64,000 bases of DNA from Cristatella mucedo (lineage: Eukaryota > Bryozoa > Phylactolaemata > Cristatellidae), in NCBI GenBank assembly GCA_009760855.2, contig WPIO01000007.1:2675001-2739000 (forward strand). The letters run 5' to 3'. A model generated the notes under the pieces. That model did no database searches. It saw only the letters and a list, made by a program, of their open reading frames with translations, and was not told where the DNA came from. Positions 1 to 12,388 of the stretch are shown here, in pieces. The position numbers and the translations under genes are program-made. Within the stretch, counting starts at the first letter, position 1. Every line of letters starts with the position of its first letter.

Positions 1-439
1 GTGGTAGCCAGCAGCTGGAAGGCAAGCTTAGCTCAGCTGCTCGTGCTGCTCTGGTTCTGCCCACTCAGCATTGGCCATTTGCCCGCAGCTACCTGAATTT
101 GTCAACACGAATGGAGGCATGTGAGCATGGAGCGGTCATTCTGAGCTCGGGATTCACCTATTTTTTGAACTTCAAGAGCTTCATTATCACAGCCCCCGGC
201 GAATCACTCTTTTCTTACGTTGTGAGGAAATTTTTTGTCTGAAAGCTGCCTGAAGCTGCTGCTTGAGCTGAGCTGCTGCTGGCTGAGCTGCTCGGCAAAT
301 ACTTTGCAGCAGATGCTTGAGCTTGTTGTTGGTAGCTAGTTGCTTAAAGCTATGCTTCGTTTAAACCTAAACGACTAAGATTGCTTGCTAGGGACAGTAG
401 TGGGGTTAGGGCACATTCGTCAGCTTTCAAGCCATTCTG

Positions 440-630
440 TGATAAATAAATACTAGCTGATTTATCAGCCCCCTTTTGTATAGCGACAGAAGAGCCATGA
501 CGGCTATCACCACCGCTTGCAGTGGCGATAAAGGATCGCCCACCACAGGATTCGAACCCACGACCTCGGGGCCGAGGTCGTGAAAAGCAACCGCCTGACC
601 CAGTGAGCCATTACGGCTCACCCTCTCCAG
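440..630 (-). mobile_element. SINE-A copy (tRNA-derived SINE)
   Basis: Read on the minus strand, this has a tRNA-like head with an A-box-like stretch (tggctcactgg) and a perfect Pol III B box (ggttcgaatcc). A body follows (gcaagcggtggtgatagccg), then a tail through ctatacaaaagggggctg and atcagctagtattt. The same layout recurs at about 4.0, 41.7 and 46.1 kb. The head holds an 8-bp palindrome (gacctcgg/ccgaggtc) not kept in the 4.0-kb copy. It is a retroposed Pol III element, probably inactive. Confidence 0.75.
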
Positions 631-1144
631 AGAGAACAAAGTGGAGGCCAAAGTTCTCTGGCCGAAACCGAAAAGTAGCTAGAGAGCTGCTGCTTCCGGT
701 GCATTGAAGTCGGTTGCTTTCTCAGGCGAGAGTCGTAGTGGAATATCGGGACAACTTTCAAAAGAGCTATAATTGTAAAGGCCTGTTATATATATATATA
801 TAAATACTGTCTAGCTGTAGATGGCTCCAGCAGCTAGAGTCTGCAGCTTCTGCTGCCGCTGCCTGTGCCACTGCTGCTGCCGATGCTGCTGCTACTTGCT
901 TACCCAGTCTGCCTAGGTTCGTGGCTGCTGATCCTCCGAAGCTGATCGCTCCTCCCCCTTTATCGGGATTTACAAGACAAATCCTTCCACTGTGGCTGAC
1001 ATCCATGTTCAGTTTAGGCCTAAGCCTGGGTTTGGCTCAGAGGTTGCACAAGGCCCATGAGAAACCAGTAGTGGACTATGCAGCCAGTCGTGAAAGGATG
1101 GAGGTTATGGCGGATTACCTGTGGCTGCAGCAGCAGCTAATCCG

Positions 1145-1690
<546 letters not shown>

Positions 1691-1714
1691 CCTCTCTCCC
1701 TTATCTCTTATGTT

Positions 1715-1766
1715 AACACACACACATGCAAACACAAATAGACACACTTACACAGACACACACACA

Positions 1767-1809
<43 letters not shown>

Positions 1810-1810
1810 G
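1715..1810. repeat. (CA)n microsatellite
   Basis: CA-rich tract with a clean CA run near its 3' end, about 25 bp downstream of the large CT/CTGT tract. Confidence 0.95.
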
Positions 1811-2204
1811 CCATGCCGACGGCAGCAGAGCATGGCAGTAATCAAGAACGCCCTTCAACTTGATTAAAAATTCCATGTCCTTAACATAGAGCAATGTGTT
1901 GCAAAGCCAGAGAGTGGCATGTGTTCATTGCAGATTGCAACTCCTTAACGATCACTCCAGATGGCTTTTATATGTAATTATTTGTTTCTTAATTATTGGA
2001 ATTAAAATAATCTTAATAATCACTATCAGTGTTACAATCGGATTGATTTAGCATTAAAACGGTCTGATACTTCCGTCATTCGTTGTACATGGAGGAATCT
2101 AGCATAGTTTGTTATTAGGAGAATTTTGACTATTATAAATGACTTTAAAATAAATGACTGTTATAAAGGAATTTATGATTCATGCAGTAATAGCAATAAT
2201 AAGT

Positions 2205-2335
2205 GGTCTGCATAGCACCCTAAGAGAAATAAATTTCTATCTAGGCACTTTACAACTGCATTTACATTGCATTCCCTGCAATAGATGCTACTATGGAGGG
2301 TTGCTTACATGAAAGGTAACATGCTTAGACAAGAA
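2205..2335 (-). mobile_element. LINE-B-like 3' end fragment
   Basis: Carries the antisense signature of the LINE-B 3' terminus (tagcaccctaagagaaa, then tctaggcactttac) after an AATAAT stretch. It is diverged and short, so only family membership is claimed. Confidence 0.5.
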
Positions 2336-2404
2336 TGTAAAAGCATGCAAAATCATATGCTTAGATCATGATACAAAGGCACGTTAGCAGGCATTCTGTG
2401 CCAA

Positions 2405-3062
2405 AGCATAATTAAATATTTGTATAGCGCCCTCAGAGAACACAACTTCCTTCTAGGCACTTAATATTTGCTCTAAAAGAAGCATGATCATATGGTTATT
2501 GGTGGCATGCACAATGTATCTCCGTCAGTAACTCCACAAAGTCATAAAGACCATGTGGGTGTTACGCAGGAGAGTTTTGTATAGCGCACTCACAGCCTAA
2601 GCGGCTTTCGGTACGCATTCGGTAGCCAACAGACTTCGTCTCACGCAATAATGCCAACAAGCACAACACGATTAGAGTTGACATGCAATGTCAACATGCA
2701 GAATACTGTTAGTGGTAAAATGCCGTGTCAGCATGCAGGAACACGCAAAGGACAAAGGAAAAGGACGCAGCAAATGCTGTGAGGGACAGGTGTGTTTTAG
2801 GCTTTTATTCAATGTCTAGTCAGGGGACGTCGTGGCATCATTCGAGAGTGAATGGTAGGCTTTGGAAGCATACGAACTAAAGGAACGGTCTCCAAAAGAT
2901 TTGAGGTTCGTATGAGGTACAGCCAAACGATTTGAGTCAGAAAAGCAAGTGGTACGATGCCTAGCCTGGTGGGTTTGGGGCGTACTTCTGATTGCTAGAC
3001 TTTGCAACGTATACACCATGTCTGCTGAAGCTAATGCAAAGACTCCAAGAGGGTGTGCCACT
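2405..3062 (-). mobile_element. LINE-B remnant interrupted by LINE-A
   Basis: Antisense LINE-B 3' UTR and the end of ORF2. The end of the protein can still be read on the minus strand (PHTNLKSFGDRSFSSYASKA at about 2,860-2,920), matching the C-terminus of LINE-B ORF2 elsewhere in the window. A LINE-A tail splits the copy at 2,517-2,646. Flanking LINE-B sequence joins as in the uninterrupted copy near 4,350. Confidence 0.7.
2517..2646 (-). mobile_element. LINE-A 3' terminal fragment, nested
   Basis: Matches the last 130 bp of LINE-A (tatctccgtcagtaactcc to cttcgtctcacgcaa), nearly identical to 44,063-44,197 and 55,142-55,273. It is a severely 5'-truncated insertion into an older LINE-B copy. 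Flanking aatg on both sides is a possible short target duplication. Confidence 0.75.
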
Positions 3063-3320
3063 TACTATTGTCTAGGTTATGCAGTGCAGTACTGAACACG
3101 AAGCTTAAAAAACGAAGTGCTATATCTTAAAAAGACCTGACAAGAAAGAACTTGCATTCGCAGTACAAATGCTTCAAGCTCACAAAAAAATTATCAAAGT
3201 TTGCAGCCACGTCTCCCGAACATGAATCAGCCTTGCCAGGTTAACTTAGCAATCTGAGTTTTACTTCTGATGAAACAATCGAGTGAAATTGGCTGGTTTC
3301 CAGCTCATCGGATCCATGTC

Positions 3321-3553
<233 letters not shown>

Positions 3554-4017
3554 CCTTGCTTCCGTCGTTCGGAGAGTTCCGAGAGAGCAGCAACGGTTCA
3601 GTATTAGGCAGCTGGTCATTGTCACCTGGCTCCTGTGAGCACTTTCTGGAGAGTGAGGGCAAGCCGATAGGTAGAATCATGACTCTGCCAAGTGAGCTAC
3701 TGCAGCAGCACGAGTGAGAAAAAAGGTCAAATCCCCCTCCACTATTTATTAGCCGAAGATAACACTTGTTCCCTATGCTGAAAGGACCTGCTATGGTAGG
3801 ACTACATGCTAATCGATTAGCATACCAGTATAGTCTTCAACACGGCACATGAGCCTTATTAGCACGCGGCACATGTGCCTAGCTTGAATGGTTGTCCAGC
3901 AGCTTTCGTGCAGCCACCGCTGCTGACTAGAATGAGAAGCCTGATTGGAAGCCGACAGGTGTAGTGACTGGCCACCGCATCCGCTGCTGTCATAGTTTGT
4001 GCAAGTGATAGAGGGCC

Positions 4018-4180
4018 GCGAGTTAGTTAACAGATCGCCGGCAGTTGCTTTTTATGACCTCGGTCCCGTGGTCATGGGTTCGAATCCTGGAGTAGGCAGT
4101 GGTGATAGCAGTAAAGGCTCTTATGTTGCTATACAAAAGAGGCTGTTAAATCAGCTAGTATTTTCTTATTTAATTTGTAT
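4018..4180 (+). mobile_element. SINE-A copy
   Basis: Plus-strand copy with a perfect B box in gggttcgaatcctgg, the body ggtggtgatagcagtaaagg and the tail ctatacaaaagaggctg then aatcagctagtatttt. The A-box half is decayed. LINE-B sequence begins about 50 bp downstream in opposite orientation. Confidence 0.75.
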
Positions 4181-4229
4181 TCGCTGGTACATTGTACTTG
4201 ATCTGGCAGATTATTTGAGTGAGACAGTA

Positions 4230-5045
4230 ATGGTTATAATATTATTGTATTTGTATCGCACGGTCAGAGAATTTGATCTCCTTCTAGGCACTTTACTTAT
4301 GCTATGAGGAAAGCATGGCCATACTGGTAATGGTAACATGCACAGTGCCAACATGCAGAATAATGTTAGCTGTAATATGCACAGTTTCAGCACGCATGAG
4401 CACACAAAAGACAAATCACGAGTACCTAACAAATACTGTAAGAGACAGGTACTTTTTAAGCTTCTTTTTAAATGTCAAGTCAGGATGCCGTGACGTTAGT
4501 CGGTAGTGAGTTTCAGGCTTTGAGAGCATAGGAATCAAATGCACGGTCTTCACAGGATTTTAGGTCGGTTCGAGGCATAGCCAAATGATTTGAGTCAAAA
4601 GAGCTGGTGGTAGGATACCTAGCCTGATTGGGAAGTAATCCGGATAGTAAGGCTGGAGCAAGAGAAGGGTGAGACTTTAGAGCGAGTGAGAGAGTCTCAA
4701 GTCGATAGGCAGCTTGATTGGAAGCCAGTGCAGCTTGGTGAGAAGTGATTGGCGAGATGGTACGTGGCATTTGGGACGCTCACGATAAAAAAGCCTGTCG
4801 GGTGAGTTGATGCCAACGTTAAGAGCCTGATTGCATTGGCCAGAAGACCTAGATGCAGTGAGTTACAGAAGTCCAGACAGCATGTCACAAATGCATGGAC
4901 CAATTTGGATGTAGTATCCCTGTCTAAGCAAGCCCGAGTTTAAGCAATGTTATGCAGCTGAAGTAAGCAGACCTGTCTGTAGAGCTGAAGTGGTCCTCTA
5001 GTGAAAGAAAGGTCACTTTGGAGCAGGGCATCTAGCTTTTATTCA
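4230..5045 (-). mobile_element. LINE-B remnant (ORF2 3' part and 3' UTR)
   Basis: Antisense LINE-B. From the plus-strand left it shows the 3' hairpin region (cacggtcagagaatttga), the 3' UTR, then ORF2 C-terminal coding with several frame breaks. Conserved blocks such as cagtgcagcttggtgagaag and ttacagaagtccagacagca align with the copies at 53.6-54.3 and 63.3-64.0 kb. It is a decayed pseudogene copy. Confidence 0.7.
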
Positions 5046-5546
5046 CATACCAGTTCATGATGTTATCATGAGCCAGCTAATACTCAGAGTGCTGTTGTCA
5101 GTGAAGCTAATGGGCACTGTGAGGACATATTGAAAGCATATCGAGGAGTATCCAGTCTCCTGTAGCAGAGAGCTCCAGAGGCTGCCTGCTCGAAGTGAAG
5201 GTCCATAAAGCCGTATGGGTCATGGGAGCGGCCGAGAAGCACGACACGACCATCCATTCTTAACTTAATGTCGGTATTTGCATACTCTGGGGTGCTGCTC
5301 TTGCAGATTCATCGTTGGCCGCAAAGGGCTTGACCCGTGGTAGTGGCAAGGGGCCAGACTACTAGTGCTCTTTCGCTCACGATTCCGACCACCGATCTGT
5401 CAACTGAATCGACAGCACAGTGTTCACAATCGCTGGATTGCCGGTTACCTCTTATTTTGGGAAACCTCTACCACCCCTACCATTCGGTGAATCGGCTGCC
5501 TGATGCCTCCTGTCCCTCTGTCCATCATCCGATGTGGTCTGACGTC
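5046..5546. other. No supported feature
   Basis: Single-copy-looking sequence with no recognised coding or repeat signature. The left part could be a further decayed continuation of the adjacent LINE-B copy, but I could not align it. Confidence 0.4.
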
Positions 5547-5581
5547 TGCTTGCTCGTGCCGTGTAACTGCACGAGCAAGCA
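5547..5581. repeat. Perfect 13-bp inverted repeat with 9-nt loop
   Basis: Left arm tgcttgctcgtgc (5,547-5,559), loop cgtgtaact, right arm gcacgagcaagca (5,569-5,581). All 13 positions pair. Function unknown. Confidence 0.85.
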
Positions 5582-5611
5582 AGGTGAAGCTCTCCTTGGA
5601 AGCTGCACATT

Positions 5612-5690
5612 GCTGCTGGGTCTTAGCCCAGGGGTAAGGTGGTTTCACCATGTGACACGGTCACGAGTTCGAGCTGTGGAAGTGGTTCGA
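5612..5690 (+). mobile_element. tRNA-like SINE head or decayed tRNA
   Basis: Contains tagcccaggggtaagg, which fits the Pol III A box TRGYNNARNNG. About 45 nt later comes gagttcgagct, one mismatch from the B box. No clean cloverleaf or recognised SINE body follows, so this is a tRNA-derived relic and not a functional tRNA gene. Confidence 0.35.
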
Positions 5691-5699
5691 AGAGCTAGA

Positions 5700-8600
5700 G
5701 ACACCGAGCTCCACGAAGTGAGCTATAGAACACGAGCTCACTACAATCAACCGTGGATAGGCCATGGATAGGCCAAAGCAAGAAGCAAATTAGGATGTAT
5801 CGCATTAGTTTTAAGCCTGGGACAGCAGGCTTGCTCTTGTACCGGAGTTGCATGCATACAGAGCAGCTATGCACTGCATTGCATTTCCTGCCAGCATCGT
5901 GGTAACGTTCAAGACAGCGTGAGTCTTTCCAGTGCTGTAGGAAAAAATCTTTCCGTGTACTCCAGTTTTATTGGGTTTGCCACCTTTGTTTGTAAATTGC
6001 TACCGTTGTTTCCGGGTGCCCGAGGAGGGGGCACCCCTCTCTATCTATAGCTGAGGTGAAGTCGTCGCACTAACCAAAACCTTGTCACCCGAATTTTACC
6101 CCCACCCCAATCAAGACACTCCTTTCTCAATTATGCTGTGAAGCAAACTGTACCCCACTTAGCTATGTGCCCAATCTGAAGACAAGCAGGCACAAGACGA
6201 GACAAGCAGAGAGCACAAGCCTGCCTCCTAGTGACATCACATTCATAGCTGAATCCAAAAAGGGGGATCGCCAGTTACGATCCGCTGCATCGCGCTGTCA
6301 AGTGCTGTACAGGTCACTTGCTTTTAGATCCAATGCAAATTGCTCTGCAGTGTTAAAGGGAGCAGCAAGATGAGTGGCACGATTACGTGCAGTGCTACTG
6401 ATAAACTGCATGCAGTTCTGAGTGCCGAAGGGTCATTCAATTCTCTGCAAAGCATCACAAATGCAACCAATCCAAACTCCAATGCAACCTCGGCCGGCTT
6501 TTTATGCATATTCAAATGCAAGCATATCGTTAGCCTGCTGCCTCCCCCACATGCCTTTGACGGCTGCTCGTGATCACTAGGAGACTAGCTGCAGCCACCA
6601 GCTCCTTTGTATAGCTCCTTCTCTGGTTGCTGGATGTGCGAGAAGTCAAGTGCCGCCTGGGCTTGATTCGCCAGTAAGACCAATTTGCCATGATTGCAAC
6701 ATCATTGCGACAGACTTGCATCCTTGCCATTAGCGCTTCTTCACATTAGAGCTAGCTCATTAGTAAGGCCTGCATGATCAGAGGAGGCCCCTGCTAATCA
6801 AGGACGGACCTCATCGTTAGGACCGTCCGCATTATTTGCTAAGCATCTGACACACCTTATGCATACTTAAGTCTACTCGGTTCCACTCCGAACAGGTTCT
6901 TGCAAAACATTCACGGCTTTTCCACTAGCATCACGACTATGCTGAAATAGCACCGAGTCTTTCATGCTATAGCTCAATATTTTATGACCTGAAACATGTT
7001 GGAACACACTATATATGGAAAATGACTTGCTGTAAGCCAACAAGAGGTTGTTATTAATCTTGTGGCTTTTGAAATACTTATGTGAAAGCTAGGCTATTGA
7101 GCACATTTTTTATTAGGCAGCTCTACCTCAAGAAAAAAGTTCCTATGTAAGATGAAATCTTCATTGAATAGGGTAGTGAGTAAATACTCTCTCTCCGTAG
7201 ATTTAATAACAATTTAATCCTGTTTCCACACATCACTGTTCACGACGAGCCTGGTCCTCTAAAGCATAGCAACTGCTCAGTGACTGAACTCCCAGCTTGC
7301 TGATCCATACCTACGAATTATTTCTAGCAATCAGTCGTGCAGGAAAGCAGCTGGCTTCACGCCTTAGCTGACAATGTGCAGCAGAAACTTTGTATCAGGC
7401 TTCAAATCGTAGTCTCTTGCTATTGATAGCTGTTTCAGATTTGTGGCAGCTGAGTGGCTGACTATGGGAGAGGCTGCTGCTTGGCTCAAGAGATTCTGAA
7501 ATAAAAGGCAAATGCAAGCCTGCTTATTCTCTTTACAAACCATGGACCTCTAAAGTTTAAGCTCTGAGGTTTTGTGAACGATTACCTGTCGAGGCTTCTG
7601 TCATCGATCAATTTTTAGAAATCCAGTGCTGTCTGTCGACATGGTGTACATATGAGTGAACAACCAACTTCGATGCAATAAATAGTGTGAAGCTGCTCAA
7701 CATATGAGTAGGGCTGAGCACCGAAAGATCGCATCGTATGCAGCTGCACATCGGGTCTCCGTAAAGTGAGAGCTGGTCAATAGTTCCAGCTGAGAATGGT
7801 GCAGCATAGCCATCCAGATAATGAGGGTCCTGGCAAGTTACTAAGCACTATTAGTCGAACCTGCAACCTTGGAAGTGCTGTGGTTCGGAATAAGTGGAGT
7901 CCCGATGCCACAATGAAGGTTAGTCTAGATAATTACTTCAGGCCTGCCGGCGGGAATAGTATTGTGGCACCACCGAACTATTAATGGTATTAGGGTATTG
8001 CAGCCGATGGGAGATCTAGTCTGTGCAGGCATACTTGAACTTTGCCTGTTTGTAGTGCTCTGCTGCCTTTCAACGACATTCTGAATGTGTCCCACCTGTT
8101 TTAATGCGACCTTGTTGTCTGTTAGCATATTGGTATCCGAAACTTGCTGTTGCCCTTTGCTCATTCAGGTGGACAGAAGTACCCGGGTCCTGCACTGCAC
8201 ACATGACAATGCGCCAGCAGCAGTGGGGCAAACACCTGAGTAAACACGAGTCATTCTGAAGCCCTCATCTTTGCTTCCAGTGTTATTGCAGCGGATGCTC
8301 TTTTTGTCAACCCCTTATTTTACACGGCAAGCATTTAAGACGGTTCAAACTTTTCTCCTGTAGGGCTGCCATCTTGTAGACTATGCGGCGACAATGCCTG
8401 GTGAGGGCATCGTACTTGCAAGCAACCAAAATGGCCGACAAGGGGAGCTGATGATCAGTTTTTAGGCCAATGCTTTGTTTTGGCTACACCTGAACTTGTG
8501 GCATAGGCCGACTAACCCCACCATCCCCGAGCTCGGCATAACCATAGCCAGACTTGGTTAAAATACATGATGATCGGCTAGCGCTGTTAATTGTAAATAT

Positions 8601-8811
8601 AACGCTCGGTTGCAGTTAATTGAGGAATAGCTTCAACAAGCTTGGAGATGGTCACCGGCTAGGGAGAGGCTGTGTGGCTTGTCTGCAATGCTACAATATG
8701 ATATAATTGGGCGTGGTGCCTGCATTACTGCTGTAGCACAGCTAGTTAGCAAATCCCAGAGGTGCAACCATGTGAATCCTTTTATGATGGAGCAGCCGTG
8801 GCTCCGGTCGG
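5700..8811. other. No supported feature
   Basis: About 3.1 kb with only short ORFs (under about 80 codons) and no recognised repeat family. Nothing beyond ordinary intergenic composition was seen. Confidence 0.5.
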
Positions 8812-9292
8812 TCAACGGTTAGAGAGCAAAATTCTTACTCTGATGCACAAGGCCTGCCATGGCTCGGCTCCTTAATACCCGGCTGAACTGCAAGCACCAG
8901 TTTAGCCTCCTTGTGCACTCAGGTCCCTCACAGAAAATAAACTAGCTGTTCCATTCCTTCGCTGAAATACTGCTATCGTAAGAAGCTTTTGCTGTGCAGG
9001 TCACAAATTGCTGATATCATTTCCACAGTTCTTATGCAACGGCATATATTCTCTTGCTGCTGGCCGTGGCACATCCTTTGCAACGATCCTGAGCTACTCT
9101 TCCATGCTACTCAGTTCATCGACTGTCCTGCTGAATCAGCCATGCTTCTCACTTTCTCTTTGTTGGCTACCGAATGAGCACCAAAAGCCGGTTAGGCTTT
9201 GAGTGCAGTATACAAAACTCCCCTGTGCAACAATCACTTAGTCCTTGTGGGTTTGTGGAGTTACAGATAGAGACACATTACATAACATTATT
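8812..9292 (+). mobile_element. LINE-A remnant (end of ORF2 and 3' UTR)
   Basis: Aligns with the LINE-A 3' part at 29.0-29.45 kb: aaaattcttactctgatgca, ggcctgccatggctcggctc, the ctctttgttggctaccgaatg block, tacaaaactcccctg, and the terminal acattacataacatta tail. It is more diverged than the 28.9 and 55.4 kb copies and has frame breaks. Confidence 0.8.
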
Positions 9293-11533
9293 GCTCCACT
9301 TATAACTTCCATCATTATAGCTACCCGACCGGTATTGTCCTTAAGGGATCCATGGCACATGCGGTGTGATGGCGATGCCATAAATCCTGCCAGCTTTGCC
9401 TTATCTGCAGGTAGCATCGCCATCCGTGTATGAGAAGTACCCTAATTAACAAAATGTTAATTATGTGTAGGGAAACGTTTCTTAGGACGTCTGCAGATTC
9501 AATTTCAGTTTCTTGTAAAAATTTTACCCAGAGAATCAGAAACTGTACCACTCTCTGCTTCCTGGTTAGTATATCCACAGACAGCTTGGCAGACCCGTGG
9601 GTGGCCAGAGGCAGTGGTATATCATTGCAGCATACCAATGCCCAGCATGGCACTGAGTAGGTGAATGCACGGGCTCAAAAGCATTTGCTGTGATTTATCA
9701 TTAGGGGTTGTGCACCTACATTTTGCTCGCCGTATTGAATAGCATTTATTCTAAGCATTGCCACCTGGGGTGCACTGCCTGCTATTCAAATTGACGTGCT
9801 TAGGTGCTACCATGTCTCTTTGTCGCAGGTTTTTTCCATACATATGAAGTTCTCTGCAGCATCTGACGAACAAAAAAGGATAAAACTGGCATGGAGGGAG
9901 AAGGCATGCTTCAGATAGAGGGGGAGAGAGAGAGAGATTGTACACGATTTAGTTTTAGAGAAAGACTTGAAACAGCTGCTTCCCCCTCTTTACGGTAATC
10001 GAATAATCAATAATTGGATTGGGAGGATTTAAATGCACAGGCATCTATGCTGGTTCGGTAAATACTGTTTGGCCGGTTTACCAAGAGAGTGCTCATTCTT
10101 TTTGAGGACAAAGGGTGCAATACAGATCTGCACCACGTTTGCTCCTTCTCCTTTCTCAGTGCACACCAAGCACAAGCATCCCTGAGCCAGACGAGAGGTC
10201 GCACGACTCCGAACCACCATAGCGCCCTGCGTGCTCCTTGCAGACATAGCCTCTTTCCAGCTTCTTCGAACGACTCGATCGCGGCTTGCAGTGGCGGTGC
10301 TGTACTGCCGTTCAGCTTCTAAGCTTCGTGGGCCGAGCCACGGCCTGAGTGAGCTTGCCTTGCCCTTACAGACACAGAGTTTCAGCGTCTGCCGGGCTTT
10401 GTGGTCTGCAGCACGTTCCCTATTGGCCCATCCACCGTTGCCTACCACGTTCTCCAAGGTTGAATAGAAGCCTGCCTGATGATGTCGGCCTGTGCTCGGT
10501 GCTGTGAGAGCTCCTCGTGCACGCATTGTCCTGCTTAGCGGTTGCGTGAAGCAGCCGTTGTGAGGAGGCTTTTAAAGCCCGTTGTGCCGTGTGCTTGCGG
10601 TGCTCATGCTAGACTAGCCTACAAGACAAGGCAGGCACTTGTCAAATAATGCAGTGCTGTCTGTGTGAGTGGCAGTAAAAGCTGCAACGAAATCCGAGCA
10701 CGAGTCAGAGGCACGAGTTCCGAGGTGGCAGATGACCAGCAGCTGCAGCAGCAGCAGTCGATATTCAGTCACGTGTCTCGGCGATATTCCGCCAGATAAT
10801 AGAGTGAGGTTATGGAACCTGATCACTATTAGTCAAAACTAGCTAGCTTCACGGATGTGAATTGTCATTGCCAACAGTTTTTTTTACGAAGGTCTGTGAG
10901 GCACACCCTACTGTTGGAGAGGAGGCTTTTGTTGGGTTGTGGAGTTAGCAATTGACTAGACATCTGGGCTGAAGTGTGCGGTTGCGTTTGGGAAAACGCC
11001 TGTCTTTGTGGTAGCATTTTGCTGGTTTCCCTCTTGCATCGGGACTCAGCCAGCCTGTCGAAGCTCATCGGTCGCGGGTAGGCTAGGCAAGTCTCGCACA
11101 GCTCGAGGTCACTGCACACTTCCAACAAGTTCCAGCCGGCTTGAGCCGGCTAGTGAAGACAGCTGCCTCTTCGTCGTTTCCATTGTGGCTGGATGCAGTG
11201 CCTTGCAATAGACCTGACTATCGCTGAAGTAAGTAAGTCTGGCAAGGGCGGTTCCAAATGTGCTTTTTTTTTTTCTTCTACCGTCGTAGCATGCCAGTCG
11301 TGCCAGTGGCTGCACTTGTCAGCCGAGAAGCCAACTCGATGACTCTCAAAATGTTTACCTTCTCTGCCACCCCCTTCAATTGGTCTGAAAGCTTGTTTGT
11401 TCTGGAAAAGAGAGTTTTGACCCTTGTGGTGACGTGATGCAAGCGCTAGCTCTCGGATCTTAACTACACCTCCCTCGACGACCTGTGGTTGATCAAGCCA
11501 GACACGAATGTCCGATGCTTTTGATGTGGCGCG
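9293..11533. other. No supported feature
   Basis: About 2.2 kb without a recognised gene or repeat. The longest ORF is 165 codons on the minus strand (10,029-10,526). It shows no motif I recognise, overlaps other open frames on both strands, and is not called as a gene. Confidence 0.45.
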
Positions 11534-11684
11534 TGCTCCCCTAACCATGTTATTCATGTTGTTTATCAAGCATGATATTACTCTCCATTCAACCCGGTTT
11601 CCCTTTTCAGCAAATGTAAAGCGCCTAGAAAGAGATTGAGTTCTCTGAGGGCGCTTTATCAAGTGCATTATTATTTTTATATTA
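11534..11684 (+). mobile_element. LINE-B 3' end fragment
   Basis: Last about 150 bp of LINE-B: cccctaaccatgttattcat, caagcatgatattactc, then the terminal hairpin (aaagcgcctagaaagagatt to gagggcgctttatcaagtgc) and an ATTATT tail. Strongly 5' truncated. Confidence 0.85.
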
Positions 11685-12239
11685 TGCAGACTGTGTGACA
11701 AGTGGCATTCGAGCAACATCCTAGCTGACACGTGTAAGGCTGGTGGACCGTTCTCGTGGTCATTGATGTGCTTTATAGAGGAAGTAGATGCTTTGATGCT
11801 GGACCATCTTATGACTTAATGAGGACCACTGGCATGTTCGTTACGTTTATAAAAGAGATGAGATCCAGCTGGGGGAGAGAAAGAGTAAAACCTGTGTGAA
11901 GAAGTAGTCTTAGCCTTCTCCAGATGTCCAGCAAACTTGCGAAAAGCAATCCTTTAGATGCAAAATTATCCACGTGTGCTCTGAGCCTTCTATTCGCATC
12001 ATCCCAGAAACACTCAATGGATTCAGGTCTGAAGACTGACTTGTCCACTCCGTTACCGTAATGTCCCTAAGCTAAATTCAACTGTGCAGCAGAAAAATAT
12101 TCTAAATATATTCCATGGGATAATATATTATATGATAACACCCTTAGCTGCATATATAAGCTCATTTCTTTTCTCATAAAGAGGATTATCTTCGTGAAGG
12201 CTCATTACGCTTGGTGCTGCAATGCTTGGGAGTAGTTCT

Positions 12240-12366
12240 AAATGGTGCTAGCCCCAACAAGGTCAAGGTGAATGCATTTGATTTGCTAAGGTCGTGGGCT
12301 CGAGCTCCGTGGCATACGCGAAGCACCTGAATAGGGATTAAGGTATTTTAGGGTGCTATACACATG
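12240..12366 (+). mobile_element. SINE-B copy, long subfamily
   Basis: Shows aaggtcaaggtgaatgcatt, then gaggtcgt-type sequence with ggtcgtgggctcgagc (B-box region), then cgaagcacctgaatagggat and the LINE-B-like end (ggtgctatacacatgaatta). The tail runs directly into a TA microsatellite. Confidence 0.75.
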
Positions 12367-12388
12367 AATTATATATATATATATATAC
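12367..12388. repeat. (TA)n microsatellite at SINE-B tail
   Basis: TA-rich run continuing the 3' end of the SINE-B copy. Confidence 0.85.

Noticed and set aside
5612-5690. Functional tRNA gene
   Set aside because: A box fits, but the B box has a mismatch, and no acceptor stem or anticodon arm could be folded by eye.
10029-10526. 165-codon minus-strand frame
   Set aside because: No recognisable domain. Competing frames occur on the other strand, and there is no promoter or splice context.
11150-11731. 193-codon minus-strand frame
   Set aside because: Overlaps the plus-strand LINE-B 3' end in antisense.
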